The notes beneath the pieces are model-generated. The model did no database searches, was not told the DNA's origin, and saw only the letters and a program-made list of their open reading frames with translations. From Paraburkholderia sp. DHOC27 (lineage in GTDB: Bacteria > Pseudomonadota > Gammaproteobacteria > Burkholderiales > Burkholderiaceae), in contig NZ_QVQV01000001.1 of NCBI RefSeq assembly GCF_003429005.1, positions 186,001 to 250,000 of the forward strand: a stretch of DNA of 64,000 nucleotides, given 5' to 3'. The translations under genes were made by a program, and so were the position numbers. Of this stretch, positions 37,320-46,617 are shown one piece after another (position 1 is the stretch's first letter; each line of letters opens with the position of its first letter).

Positions 37320-37324
37320 GTTGC

Positions 37325-38617
37325 TCACTCCGTGGGATGCGTTGGTGTCGCATCGATTTGCCAACCGGCCGCGACTTGCGCAGTGTGCTCGCCGAGTGCC
37401 GGCGCCGCGCGTGGCGACTTCAGCACCACGCCGTCAATGCGAATCGGACAGCGCAGCGTGGTCAGCGAATGACCCGCGCTGTTGGTAATGGCCTGCGTCA
37501 TGTCCAGCGCCGCAAAGCCGCCGTGCGCCGTGAGCGTGGCGTAGTCCTGCACCGGCGCGCACCAGATGTCGGCGGGCTCCAGCCGCGCGAGCCAGTGTGC
37601 GGTGGCCTGGGTCGCGAGATGATCGCGCAGGATGGCCTTGATCTCGTCGCGCCGCGCGAACCATTGCGAAGCGTCGTCGAACGCGGCGAGCGGTGCGCAA
37701 TCCAGCAACTGCGCGAGCCTGGGGATAGGCGCCATGGCGAGCGCGAGATAACCGTCGGCGGTCGCATAGAGACCATAGGGCGCGGCACCATAGACGCTCG
37801 CGTTGTTGACGCTGGCGCGGCGCGGCACGCTGCCGTCGCCGCACAGAAACGTGGTGATCTGCTCGAACTGCAAGTCCAGAATCGATTCCATCAGACTTAC
37901 TTCGACGCGTCCGCCCCGGCCCGTCACGCCTCTGCGTAACAGCGCGGCCAGCACGCCTTGCACGAGATGCGCGCCGGTCACGATGTCGGCAATCGAAACG
38001 CCAACCGGCACCGGCCCCTGGGTGGCATCGCCGCTCAACCAGGTGAGGCCGGAGAGCGACTGCGCGAGCAGATCCTGACCCGGCTTGTCCCGCCACGGGC
38101 CCAGTTCGCCATATCCGGTCACCGTGGCATAGACGAGCCGCGCGTTCAGATCGCGCACCACCTCGTAGCCAAGACCGAGCCGCTCCATCACGCCAGGCCG
38201 GAAGTTGTGGATCAGCACGTCGGCGCGGGCGACCAGCGCCTTCACGCGCTCCAGATCGGCGGGCTGCTTCAGATCGGCAGCAAAGCTGCGCTTGTTGCGG
38301 TTGATGGTGTGAAACAGGACGCTGTCGCCGTCGAGCGCCTGGTCGGCGACATACAACTGGCGGCACAGGTCGCCCCCTTGAGGGCGCTCGATCTTGACGA
38401 CATCCGCGCCGAGGTCCGCGAGACGCAGCGCGCACGAAGGACCGGCGAGGAACTGGCTGAAGTCGAGGACGCGCAGGCCTTCGAGCGGCAAGGGTTCGGC
38501 GTGCGGGGTGGCTTGCGTGGCTGATTCTGTGGCCGATCTAGAGGCAAAAACGGTCTCGTCGTCCGGCCTGGCGGAGGCGTCATCACTACCGGCTTTCGGG
38601 TCGAGTGATTCGTTCAT
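37325..38617 (-). CDS. CaiB/BaiF family CoA-transferase (second copy)
   Basis: 430 residues. It shares many stretches with the CoA-transferase at 28573-29775, for example [51 protein letters not shown] and [18 protein letters not shown], so the two are paralogues. It has a 45-residue acidic N-terminal extension not seen in the first copy. ATG 38617 has no ribosome-binding site, so translation may be leaderless or start downstream. It is the first gene of the long minus-strand unit. Confidence 0.9.
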   Translation of the reverse strand: MNESLDPKAGSDDASARPDDETVFASRSATESATQATPHAEPLPLEGLRVLDFSQFLAGPSCALRLADLGADVVKIERPQGGDLCRQLYVADQALDGDSVLFHTINRNKRSFAADLKQPADLERVKALVARADVLIHNFRPGVMERLGLGYEVVRDLNARLVYATVTGYGELGPWRDKPGQDLLAQSLSGLTWLSGDATQGPVPVGVSIADIVTGAHLVQGVLAALLRRGVTGRGGRVEVSLMESILDLQFEQITTFLCGDGSVPRRASVNNASVYGAAPYGLYATADGYLALAMAPIPRLAQLLDCAPLAAFDDASQWFARRDEIKAILRDHLATQATAHWLARLEPADIWCAPVQDYATLTAHGGFAALDMTQAITNSAGHSLTTLRCPIRIDGVVLKSPRAAPALGEHTAQVAAGWQIDATPTHPTE

Positions 38618-39162
38618 GGAGGAACTATATGTTTGTGGGCGAACGCTTTCAATCTAGGGATTTCCCTCGCAGGGTGGGCGCGCGGTGAGATGCCGCAACG
38701 CGGAAAAATCGATGTCGATGCGCCGTCCCACCACGCTCATCTGCCACAAGGCGGTCGGCGGTAACGCCGTAGTCGGTCGTGTTGATATTTCTTCCTGATT
38801 TCCCCATTAGCCCTTTCACTGCCAGCTCTACCAATCCGCGCTGGATGGCATCACTCTTCTTCCAATCGCTCAAAGATGCGAAATCCCCATCGTGCTGACG
38901 CGTTTTCCTCAAACAATTTGCCAAATGCAGAGGATTCCTACTTTTATGTTGTGTCCACCCTCTCAATTCTTGCTAGCAAACTCCATTTGTGATCTGACCA
39001 TTGTTAAAAGTGTCGCTAAGGAAAACTTGCCGAGCTTCTTAGCCTGAGTCTTGTGTGAACTCAACAAATCACCAGTTTAGGAGCGGTCTGATACCTGGCT
39101 TATTCAATCTCAATAAGAGTCGCTACGCGTGTTACCCAAAACGAAGAGTCAAAGGAGAAGAA
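38618..39162. other. AT-richer region before the RHS gene
   Basis: This 545-base stretch lies between the CoA-transferase start and the RHS gene. On the minus strand (38649-38966) there is an open frame with short stretches that look coding, such as SDWKKSDAIQRGLVELAVKG, and in a shifted frame MSVVGRRIDIDFSALRHL. It may be the remnant of a gene broken by frameshift. I do not recognise it. It probably also holds the promoters of both neighbouring genes. Confidence 0.35.
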
Positions 39163-41547
39163 ATGAAACCGCGGAGATTTTCTTTGAGAACGCCGGGCGT
39201 CGTTAGCCGCCTGATTCTTGCATCAAGCCTCTTGATTTCTGTTGCCCACACCGACGCGGCGACAGAAGACCAGTGTATGGAGCTATTCAGCAAATCCGAG
39301 GGAGTTCCAGGTACCTCGACTTGTGTTCCGGTAACAGTCGGCACGATGCCGCTGACAAACGGTCCAGAAGATCCGTACAACCAAATTAACTACTACAACT
39401 GCGGGCACTACATCGCAGACTATTGTGCCGGCGAGACAGGCGGTGCTCCTCCCGATGCCACCTGTCCCGTGGCCGATCCCGTATTCGCCGCAAGCGGTGT
39501 TGTGTCCACAACGGAAAACGAATTTGTCAGCGGCGATGAAATTCCCTTCGTTTTCGCGCGCACATACCGCTCTGTTGCGTATCCGTTGAATGCAAAGGAC
39601 ATCGGTTCAAACTGGTTCCACAACTGGCAGCGAAAACTGGGAATTGTTGGCGATCCAGTGAGTGCTCAAAGGGTCAATGCTTATCGGTCTGGTGGCGAGC
39701 CGATAACTTTCACGTTGACAAACGGCGCGTGGCGATCTGACACATTCAGTGGCTTGGCACTTATCCGCACTGCCGCAGGTTGGTCTTTAACTGACCTGAT
39801 GAACGATTCGGTGGAAGTCTATTCCGCCCAAGGTGTCTTGCTATCAGAGATAACTAAAACTGGCTTCGTTCGCACTCTGAGCTATGACGGGTCGGGGCGG
39901 CTCTCAATGATCAACCAACATGGTCCCGGAACAAAAGCCGCGTATGACCTGACCATCCGGCTTGAATATAACCAGAATGGTCATATTCAACGAATGACCG
40001 ACCCATCAGGCGGCATCACCCAATACCGGTACGATTATTGGGGCAATCTAACTGCTGTCACGTGGCCCGATGGAAGTATTCGCCAGTATCTATACGAGGA
40101 CGTTAGTTCGAAACATGCTTTAACGGCAATCATCGACGAAACAGGTTCCCGTATCGCATCCTGGACTTATGACACTCAAGGTAAGGCGACCATTGTCAGT
40201 CATCCTGATACAGCCAAAAACATTCAATTTGTCTACGGTTCAGGAGCGACAACAGTCACGGACAGCAATGGTGCTCGATCACTGACCTTTGCAGCTATAG
40301 CGGGCAAGATCTTTCCAACCGGTAGCAGCGGTTCAGTGTCCAGAGACTTGACTTGGGACGGCGCGGGTCGTCTTTCGAGCACCACTACGCCCACCCGCAA
40401 GGCGGTCTACGAATACGACAGCACCGGTCGCCCCGCGAAAGCAACCGTCAGCACCAGCTCTGGCATTGCGGTAACTTCCGTGCAGTTTGTTGACGCGACG
40501 AGTCTTCACCCTTCGATGGTGAGCATGCCAGGGAAGCTGTTGGCGTTTGTATACGACGTTAGCGGCAATATCACTGGCTATAGCGAACTGGCGACCAACG
40601 ATTCGACGGGAGAAGCCGGGTTCAACGCCACTTGGGACGGCCAGCGACAACGAGCGGTTGGGGCTCGCTACGACCAGTTCAACCGCCTGACCGAGGCAAT
40701 CACTTACGTGAACAAGGTCAAGGTTGCCGACTGGGTGTACTTCTACGACAACACTGGGAACCTTAACACCGCGCAAGATCTTGTCTCGGGCTGGATTTTT
40801 GGTGATCAAGATCGAGACGCGGCGCACCGCGTCACCTGGCAAACGGGCAATTATCGCGAGGCTCGCATCGCGTATGACCTCCGGGGGAGGCTCACCAGAT
40901 TTACATATGATGAGCAACCGATAGCGCAGACAGCCCGGAAAGACCGTTTGCTGACCGTGAACTACGGTTATTCCCTTGATGGAAAAGTGCTATCACGCAG
41001 CGCGACCGTCGCAACCGCCGGCGAGCCACCCGCTCCCATTAGCAGCGATGACACTGACATCTGGCTTGACAATTACCAAGCTGGCCTCGACCCAGTCGGA
41101 CCTTCGAACGGACTTCTCGGATGGGTGAGATCGCTTGCAGCAGATGATTCAGTGAATATCAGCGCGGTTTGCACTGAATGCGGATTTATACGGACGCGGC
41201 CCGCGTGGTCATTGTTGATGCACGACTTATATATAAATGCGCAGTCCGGCCAACCAGTTGCTGACGATCCTGTTGAAATTCAGGTGGCAGCACAGAATCA
41301 GGTGCCGTTCCCCGTGCTGACGCCGAATCTGTCACAGCGGCGCGCACTCTATACCAAGCTGTTTGGCACGGAGTCGGTTCAAGCGTCCGGTTTCATAAAA
41401 TGCAACGAGGACTCCGGTTGCGCGGCTGTGAGGGAGACATGCCGCGCAAGATGCTCGAAAACAAAATTACCTACTGGCGATTGGGGATTCACATTCTGGA
41501 ATTGCGTGAACGACTGTGCAGAACGGGCAGGTTGCCCGCGAATCTAG
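39163..41547 (+). CDS. RHS/YD-repeat secreted protein
   Basis: ATG 39163 after AGGAGAAGA, giving 794 residues; an earlier GTG (39055) would hide the signal peptide. Signal peptide near residues 10-33 (LILASSLLISVAHTDA-A). A region like DUF6531 follows (VADPVFAASGVVSTTENEFVSGDEIPFVFARTYRS), then a series of YD repeats such as YDGSGRLSMINQ, YEYDSTGRPAKAT, YDQFNRLTEA and YDLRGRLTRF. The usual RHS core motif and a recognisable toxin tip are absent. The last 50 residues hold seven or more Cys (CNEDSGCAAVRETCRARCS and WNCVNDCAERAGC). GC content is clearly lower than in neighbours, suggesting transfer. Confidence 0.8.
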   Translation: MKPRRFSLRTPGVVSRLILASSLLISVAHTDAATEDQCMELFSKSEGVPGTSTCVPVTVGTMPLTNGPEDPYNQINYYNCGHYIADYCAGETGGAPPDATCPVADPVFAASGVVSTTENEFVSGDEIPFVFARTYRSVAYPLNAKDIGSNWFHNWQRKLGIVGDPVSAQRVNAYRSGGEPITFTLTNGAWRSDTFSGLALIRTAAGWSLTDLMNDSVEVYSAQGVLLSEITKTGFVRTLSYDGSGRLSMINQHGPGTKAAYDLTIRLEYNQNGHIQRMTDPSGGITQYRYDYWGNLTAVTWPDGSIRQYLYEDVSSKHALTAIIDETGSRIASWTYDTQGKATIVSHPDTAKNIQFVYGSGATTVTDSNGARSLTFAAIAGKIFPTGSSGSVSRDLTWDGAGRLSSTTTPTRKAVYEYDSTGRPAKATVSTSSGIAVTSVQFVDATSLHPSMVSMPGKLLAFVYDVSGNITGYSELATNDSTGEAGFNATWDGQRQRAVGARYDQFNRLTEAITYVNKVKVADWVYFYDNTGNLNTAQDLVSGWIFGDQDRDAAHRVTWQTGNYREARIAYDLRGRLTRFTYDEQPIAQTARKDRLLTVNYGYSLDGKVLSRSATVATAGEPPAPISSDDTDIWLDNYQAGLDPVGPSNGLLGWVRSLAADDSVNISAVCTECGFIRTRPAWSLLMHDLYINAQSGQPVADDPVEIQVAAQNQVPFPVLTPNLSQRRALYTKLFGTESVQASGFIKCNEDSGCAAVRETCRARCSKTKLPTGDWGFTFWNCVNDCAERAGCPRI

Positions 41548-41629
41548 CCCGTAACATATCTTCGTTTCGGTAGCACGCCACAAGTGGAACGCGAAGCGCT
41601 TTATTTAACTTGCTAAGGAGCATGAAAAG

Positions 41630-41869
41630 ATGATTCACGATAAAACTTCAGCTACGGAAGTAAGCAATAGGATGCTGAAAATAAACGGGGAACTGGACGA
41701 AGCTGTCTCTTTTGTCCAGGACCATTGCTCGGCCGAGGAACTCGAGCAATTCAAACTTGCTGTCGGGGAAGTCATGTATATGGTCTTCGAGAAAGCACTG
41801 ATTCCGATATTCAAGGAACATCCTGACCTGATTCCCGATGGCCAACGGGTGAGTGGCGTCACTGATTGA
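41630..41869 (+). CDS. Small acidic protein next to the RHS gene
   Basis: ATG 41630 about 12 bases after AAGGAG. 79 residues, acidic and helical (ELDEAVSFVQDHCSAEELEQ), no signal peptide. It starts 82 bases after the RHS stop and shares the lower GC content, so the two genes probably travel together. In polymorphic-toxin loci the gene just downstream is often the immunity protein, but the RHS protein shows no toxin domain, so this role is a guess. Confidence 0.6.
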   Translation: MIHDKTSATEVSNRMLKINGELDEAVSFVQDHCSAEELEQFKLAVGEVMYMVFEKALIPIFKEHPDLIPDGQRVSGVTD

Positions 41870-41990
41870 TCGTCAATGGGTCCAATAGCAGCACTAGCCG
41901 CGATCGCCACATAGCCCTTTCAGACGTCGCTTGCGACGCCCTGAGCAGCGAAGCGAACCAGGCTCATGCGGGTGACAAGCTTGTGCGGAT

Positions 41991-42031
41991 AAAAAAGAGC
42001 GCAGACGGTGACCCGTTGCGCTCTTCTTTTT
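41991..42031. terminator. Bidirectional terminator
   Basis: AAGAGCGCA (41995-42003) pairs with TGCGCTCTT (42017-42025). A T-run follows on the plus strand (42027-42031), and the A-run at 41991-41996 gives one on the minus strand. It serves the RHS pair on the left and the MFS gene on the right. Confidence 0.75.
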
Positions 42032-42104
42032 GGCTGGCCTCTCAACCCTGCCAGCCGTCCCCGGAATCCCGCGGATCCAGTTAGCCATCCCAGGCGCAGC
42101 CGCC

Positions 42105-43427
42105 TCAACTCCCTGCCACACCCGCCCCCTCGCGAATGGGCTGACGGGCCATGAACCAGTAGAACAGCGCCGCGCAACCCGCGATCACGCCACCGGAGAT
42201 AAACGCCAGCGCGTAAGAGCCGGTGCGGTCCACGATGAAGCCCGCCACCACGGGTGAAAACGCCCCGCCAAAATAGCCGCCGAAGTTCTGGATCGCACTC
42301 ACCGACGCCACCATCGACGACGGCGCGATATCCGCTGCCAGCGCCCACGCCGAGCCGACCACCGCGGCGATAAACGCGAGGCCCACGGTGAAAAGCGCCA
42401 GCGTCACGTTCAGCGAACCTGTGAATGGCAGGGCAATTGCGCACACTGCCGCGCCCGCCGCACAGCACGCAATCAGCAGACGCTTGGCGCCGATGGGCGA
42501 GGCCAGTTGGCGGTCCACCATTTTCTTCGCCAGATAACCGATCGCGATTTCGCCCACCGCGCCGCCCGCCCAAGGAATGCCGGCCACCACGCCAAGCTGG
42601 CTAAACGAAATGTGAAAGCGGTCGAGCAGATACAACGGCAAGAACACGAGGAAGATATTCCACAGCCAGATGGTGCAGAAGTAGCCGAGGATCATGCCCC
42701 ACACACTGCGACGCGCGAACAGCGAGCGCCACTTGATGGCGCTACTGACGAGCGAGCGTTCATGTCCACCGCCGCCTGCTTCGATATACGCGAACTCTTC
42801 TTTCGCGAGGCGTTTGCTGTCGACGGGATTGCGATAAAACATCAGAAACAACAGCGCAAACGCGACGCCGAACGCGCCCGTGACATGGAACAGCGAGCGC
42901 CAGCCGAAGGCGATCATCAACGCCACCAGCATGGCGGGCGCAAGCGCCGGTCCCCACTTCGAGGACGAATCCCATACGCCGGTTGCAAAGCCGCGTTCCT
43001 TGGCGGGAAACCATGCAGCGGTAATCTTGGCCGATGTCGGCCAGCACGGCGCTTCGCCGACGGCAAGAAGTGCCCGCATCACGAGCAACGCAGAGATGGA
43101 ACCCACCACACCCGTGAGCCACGTCGCGACGCTCCACCAGATCATGCCGAGTGCGTAGGCACGTTTCGCACCGAAGCGGTCGATCACCCAGCCCGCCGGC
43201 AATTGCATCACTGCATAGGTCCACGCGAACACGCTGCCAAGCAGCCCAATCTGCGTGCGCGTCAAACCGAGTTCGTGGATCATGCCCGGCGCGGCAATCG
43301 ACAGGCTCGCGCGGTCCATGTAATTGATGATCCCGCCGACCAGCAGCCAGACGAGCACATGCCAGCGATAGTTGAAACGCGCCGGACGGGCCGCCGCAGA
43401 CGTGGCGGAATGGATGGGTTCGTTCAA
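42105..43427 (-). CDS. MFS transporter, anion:cation symporter type
   Basis: TTG at 43427 lies 6 bases after GGAGA and gives 440 residues; a longer start would add an uncharacteristic Arg-rich leader. Twelve membrane segments. Motif A is visible as GWVIDRFGAKRAY, and the N-terminal stretch GGIINYMDRASLSIAAPGM is typical of the sugar-acid carriers (glucarate, galactonate, hexuronate). No catabolic gene is adjacent, so the substrate is unknown. A large hairpin lies 47 bases upstream. Confidence 0.85.
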   Translation of the reverse strand: MNEPIHSATSAAARPARFNYRWHVLVWLLVGGIINYMDRASLSIAAPGMIHELGLTRTQIGLLGSVFAWTYAVMQLPAGWVIDRFGAKRAYALGMIWWSVATWLTGVVGSISALLVMRALLAVGEAPCWPTSAKITAAWFPAKERGFATGVWDSSSKWGPALAPAMLVALMIAFGWRSLFHVTGAFGVAFALLFLMFYRNPVDSKRLAKEEFAYIEAGGGGHERSLVSSAIKWRSLFARRSVWGMILGYFCTIWLWNIFLVFLPLYLLDRFHISFSQLGVVAGIPWAGGAVGEIAIGYLAKKMVDRQLASPIGAKRLLIACCAAGAAVCAIALPFTGSLNVTLALFTVGLAFIAAVVGSAWALAADIAPSSMVASVSAIQNFGGYFGGAFSPVVAGFIVDRTGSYALAFISGGVIAGCAALFYWFMARQPIREGAGVAGS

Positions 43428-43748
43428 AACGCGTCTCCGTGCAGTGGGCCTGTCGCGGCCGATTATCGTTGTGGGCACAATAAAAAACGGCGTGGCCGTC
43501 TACGCCACGCCGCTTTTATTGTGCCTCACTGCAGCAAGATCTGTATGCGCTGAATCGGTCCGGCGAGTGGGAAGCCGTACCAGCACACCGTATTCCCTTT
43601 CGAATTGATTCGGACTAGACTGAATTTGCCTTCTCCATCACTTCACACTGCTGCCAGTCTTCAGTAACCGTCGCTTTTGTCGTGCTCTGCGAGCCGAAGC
43701 AAGCCGGATCGGTTCGTGCCCAAAACCATTTGAACGGGACGACTCATC
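43428..43748. other. Divergent promoter region
   Basis: This 321-base stretch between the MFS and the amino-acid permease genes includes the large hairpin and presumably both promoters. No gene is seen. Confidence 0.5.
43474..43525. repeat. Large imperfect hairpin upstream of the MFS gene
   Basis: GGCACAATAAAAAACGGCGTGG (43474-43495) pairs with CCACGCCGCTTTTATTGTGCC (43505-43525) with one bulge and one mismatch. Read on the minus strand, the GC stem is followed by TTTTTTATT, like a terminator. It stands between divergent genes, where no terminator is expected. Confidence 0.75.
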
Positions 43749-45209
43749 ATGGCTGATACGAGTTACATGGCGCGGAAATCCGTCGCCGATATCGTCGGAA
43801 GCGCGGATGCGGAAGAGGGCCACTCGCTCGCGAAATCGCTCGGCGCCACCAGTATCACGGCAATGGGCATCGGCGCCATCATCGGTGCCGGCATCTTCGT
43901 GCTGACCGGCACCGCGGCCGCGCAATTCGCGGGCCCGAGCATCACGCTCTCGTTCGTGCTCGGCGGCATTGCATGCGCGTTCGTGGGGCTTTGCTACTCC
44001 GAACTCGCCGCCATGCTGCCGGTGTGCGGCAGCAGCTACACCTACACGTACGCCACGCTCGGTGAAATCTTTGCGTGGATCATCGGCTGGGACCTGATTC
44101 TCGAATACGCAATGGGCGCGGCGACCGTCGCCGTGGGATGGTCCGGCTATATCGTGAGTCTGTTGCGCAACGTAGGCATCACGATTCCACCGGCGTTTTC
44201 CGCGGCGCCCGGCACCGTCATCAAGATGGCCGACGGCAGTACCGTCACCGGCATCGTCAACCTGCCGGCCATCGTGATCATTGCCATACTCACCACCATG
44301 CTCGTGATGGGAACCAAAGAATCAGCACGCCTGAACAACATCATGGTGGCGGTCAAGCTGGTCGTGGTGGTGGCCTTCATCGCGCTCGGCGTGTTCTTCA
44401 TCAAGCCGGCCAACTGGCACCCGTTCATTCCGGCCAACACCGGTGCGTTCGGCAACTTCGGCATGAGCGGCATTCTGCGTGGCTCAGCCGTGGTGTTCTT
44501 TGCGTTCATCGGCTTTGATGCGGTGTCCACCGCCGCGCAGGAAGCGAAGAAGCCGCAGCGGGACATGCCTATCGGCATTCTCGGCTCGCTCGTCATCTGC
44601 ACGGTGCTGTACATCCTCGTCGCGGGTGTGCTGACCGGCCTCGTGCCCTACGCCGACCTCAACGTGCCGGATCCGATTGCGAAAGGCGTGGATGCGATCG
44701 GGATGACCTGGTTCTCCGTGCTGATCAAGATTGGCGCACTCACCGGACTGACCACGGTGATTCTCGTGCTGCTATACGGACAGAGCCGCATTTTCTTCAC
44801 GATGTCGCAGGACGGCTTGCTGCCACCGCTCTTCGAGCGCGTACACCCGCGGTTGCAGACGCCTTATCTCAGCCAGATCATGATCGGCACGATCGTTGCA
44901 ATCGTGGCGGCACTGACGCCCATTAGCGTACTCGGCGAAATGGTCAGCATCGGCACGCTGTTCGCGTTCATCCTCGTGTGTGGCGCGGTGATCTATCTGC
45001 GCCGCAGCGATTCGGGCGCATCGCGTCCGTTCCGCGCACCAGGTGTGCCGATCGTGCCGATTCTCGGCATTCTGTTCTGTCTGCTGCTGATGGCGGGGCT
45101 GCCGCTTGTAACGTGGGTGCGGCTCTTCGTGTGGCTGATCATTGGCCTGATTATCTATTTCTCGTACGGCCGCAATCATTCGAGACTGCGTTTTCCCGAG
45201 CGCCATTGA
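43749..45209 (+). CDS. APC-family amino acid permease (CAT type)
   Basis: 486 residues with about twelve membrane segments. Family marks are SITAMGIGAIIGAGIFVLTG in helix 1, FIGFDAVSTAAQEAKKPQRDMPIGI in the middle, and LYGQSRIFFTMSQDGLLPP. The layout matches bacterial cationic-amino-acid-transporter-like APC permeases. It imports an amino acid. The gene is alone, with a hairpin just after it. Confidence 0.9.
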   Translation: MADTSYMARKSVADIVGSADAEEGHSLAKSLGATSITAMGIGAIIGAGIFVLTGTAAAQFAGPSITLSFVLGGIACAFVGLCYSELAAMLPVCGSSYTYTYATLGEIFAWIIGWDLILEYAMGAATVAVGWSGYIVSLLRNVGITIPPAFSAAPGTVIKMADGSTVTGIVNLPAIVIIAILTTMLVMGTKESARLNNIMVAVKLVVVVAFIALGVFFIKPANWHPFIPANTGAFGNFGMSGILRGSAVVFFAFIGFDAVSTAAQEAKKPQRDMPIGILGSLVICTVLYILVAGVLTGLVPYADLNVPDPIAKGVDAIGMTWFSVLIKIGALTGLTTVILVLLYGQSRIFFTMSQDGLLPPLFERVHPRLQTPYLSQIMIGTIVAIVAALTPISVLGEMVSIGTLFAFILVCGAVIYLRRSDSGASRPFRAPGVPIVPILGILFCLLLMAGLPLVTWVRLFVWLIIGLIIYFSYGRNHSRLRFPERH

Positions 45210-45218
45210 GCCGTGAAG

Positions 45219-45246
45219 GAAGGCTGGTGTCCTGCCAGCCTTCTTC
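45219..45246 (+). terminator. Terminator after the amino-acid permease gene
   Basis: GAAGGCTGG (45219-45227), a 7-base loop and CCAGCCTTC (45235-45243), then TTCAAT. The T-run is short. Confidence 0.55.
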
Positions 45247-45270
45247 AATAAGCGCTCGCAATCCGCCGAA

Positions 45271-45912
45271 CTACGCTTCGGCGAGCACCTGCTCGATCAT
45301 CTCTTCGAAGGCTTCCACGGGCTGTCCGCCCGTCACCAGGTACCGCTGGTTGAAGATGATCGAAGGCACCGACGAGATGCCCAATGCCAGGTACTCCTGT
45401 TCTTCGTTACGTACTTCCTGCGCATAGGCCCCGCTCTTCAGCACTTCGCTCGCCTCGGCGGCGTCGAGCCCGACTGAACGTGCTGCTTCGACCAGCACCT
45501 CGTGATTGCTCGGGTCGTTGCCTTCGGAATGATAGGCGCGCAGCAACGCCTCTTTGAGCTGCAACTGCTTGCCGTTCAGTCCCGCCCAATGCATCAGGCG
45601 ATGCGCGTCGAACGTGTTGTAGATCTTGTTACGCGGGCCAAACGTGAAACCGACACTCGCGCCGCGCTCACGAATCATGGCCTGCGCCTCGGCAACCTGC
45701 GCCGGGCTGCGTCCATATTTCTTGCCGATGTAGTCGACGAGAGACTCGCCCGCCGGACCCATCTCTGGATTCAGCTCGAACGGATGCACGACGATCTGCG
45801 CATCGACCTTGTCGCCGAGACGTTCGAGCGCGCGCTGAAGCGAGGACAGGCCGATCGCACACCACGGGCATGCAATGTCGGAAACGAAATCAATGGTGAG
45901 GGGTTTGCTCAT
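45271..45912 (-). CDS. DsbA-family FrnE-type oxidoreductase
   Basis: ATG at 45912 after AGGA, giving 213 residues. Thioredoxin fold with the active site CPWC in SDIACPWCAIGLSSLQRAL, a helical insertion, and the cis-Pro loop in GISSVPSIIFNQRYLVTGGQP. No signal peptide, so it is cytoplasmic, as are FrnE proteins linked to oxidative stress and thiol handling. It is convergent with the permease gene. Confidence 0.9.
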   Translation of the reverse strand: MSKPLTIDFVSDIACPWCAIGLSSLQRALERLGDKVDAQIVVHPFELNPEMGPAGESLVDYIGKKYGRSPAQVAEAQAMIRERGASVGFTFGPRNKIYNTFDAHRLMHWAGLNGKQLQLKEALLRAYHSEGNDPSNHEVLVEAARSVGLDAAEASEVLKSGAYAQEVRNEEQEYLALGISSVPSIIFNQRYLVTGGQPVEAFEEMIEQVLAEA

Positions 45913-46022
45913 GGCTATCCTGATGGGTCTGGTTTGCGCCGGCGGAATGGCAACACGCATTCACACCGGCGAAAACAAACAGGGTAGCCCGAATCGGCAA
46001 AATTTGCAGGGCACGCGGCAGG

Positions 46023-46298
46023 CTACTGTCCGGCTTCCACGTGCTCGATTTCCAGCGCATCGAGAATGATCGCCATCAAGCCGGCGCGGCGCCATTGCAG
46101 CCATCTGATGTAACAGGTCTGGGACGGCGGGAAGTTGGCCGGCAGGTGATGCCATTTCTCGTTGCTCATGGTCACCCACAGGATCGCATTGAGAATATCC
46201 CTTGGATCCCGCGCCGGACGGCCGAAGCGCTGGCGCACGTCGCGGGAGACCAGGTGGCTGACGCGTTCCCACGCTTCATCTGAGAGAGGAATATCCAT
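46023..46298 (-). CDS. IS5-type transposase N-terminal domain, orphan
   Basis: 91 residues (MDIPLSDEAWERVSHLVSRD, RFGRPARDPRDILNAILWVTM, NEKWHHLPANFPPSQTCYIR) matching the DUF4096/IS5-family N-terminal DNA-binding region. The catalytic DDE domain is missing and the frame closes naturally at 46023. No terminal inverted repeats were found. It is either a relic or a domesticated DNA-binding protein. Confidence 0.65.
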   Translation of the reverse strand: MDIPLSDEAWERVSHLVSRDVRQRFGRPARDPRDILNAILWVTMSNEKWHHLPANFPPSQTCYIRWLQWRRAGLMAIILDALEIEHVEAGQ

Positions 46299-46617
46299 TT
46301 CGTGACCCCAATTAACCAGACAGTACATTCCCACATACTAGGTTATGGTGGATACCCTCTAAATCGCGATCTAGGCAGTAGTCCACAGCCTGTCCGGCGA
46401 ATTGGTTTTTGCTCTGCCGTGATACTTCTAGCAGGCGCATTACAGCAGACAAATACCCCCCACCGCCCCCGCAATACCGCCACAGTTGTTACTCCCCTGC
46501 GCCCCACTGTCAGTGCCAGACTATTCTCGTAGATAGCAACGAGCCGGCGCAGCCGATGCCGCGCGCCGGCTGCGAAGTCTGGGAATTCACGCTGACTGGA
46601 TCAGGAGGATGAAGGCC
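46299..46617. other. Intergenic region
   Basis: This 319-base stretch between the transposase remnant and the DUF899 gene probably contains the promoter of the latter. It has several homopolymeric runs but no recognisable gene or insertion-sequence end. Confidence 0.45.

Noticed and set aside
38629..38688. Tiny plus-strand frame after GGAGGA
   Set aside because: The 19-residue product is Arg-rich with no other support; the GGAGGA is just the complement of the CoA-transferase start region.
46023..46617. Complete insertion sequence
   Set aside because: Only the N-terminal transposase domain is present, and no terminal inverted repeats or target duplication could be found.
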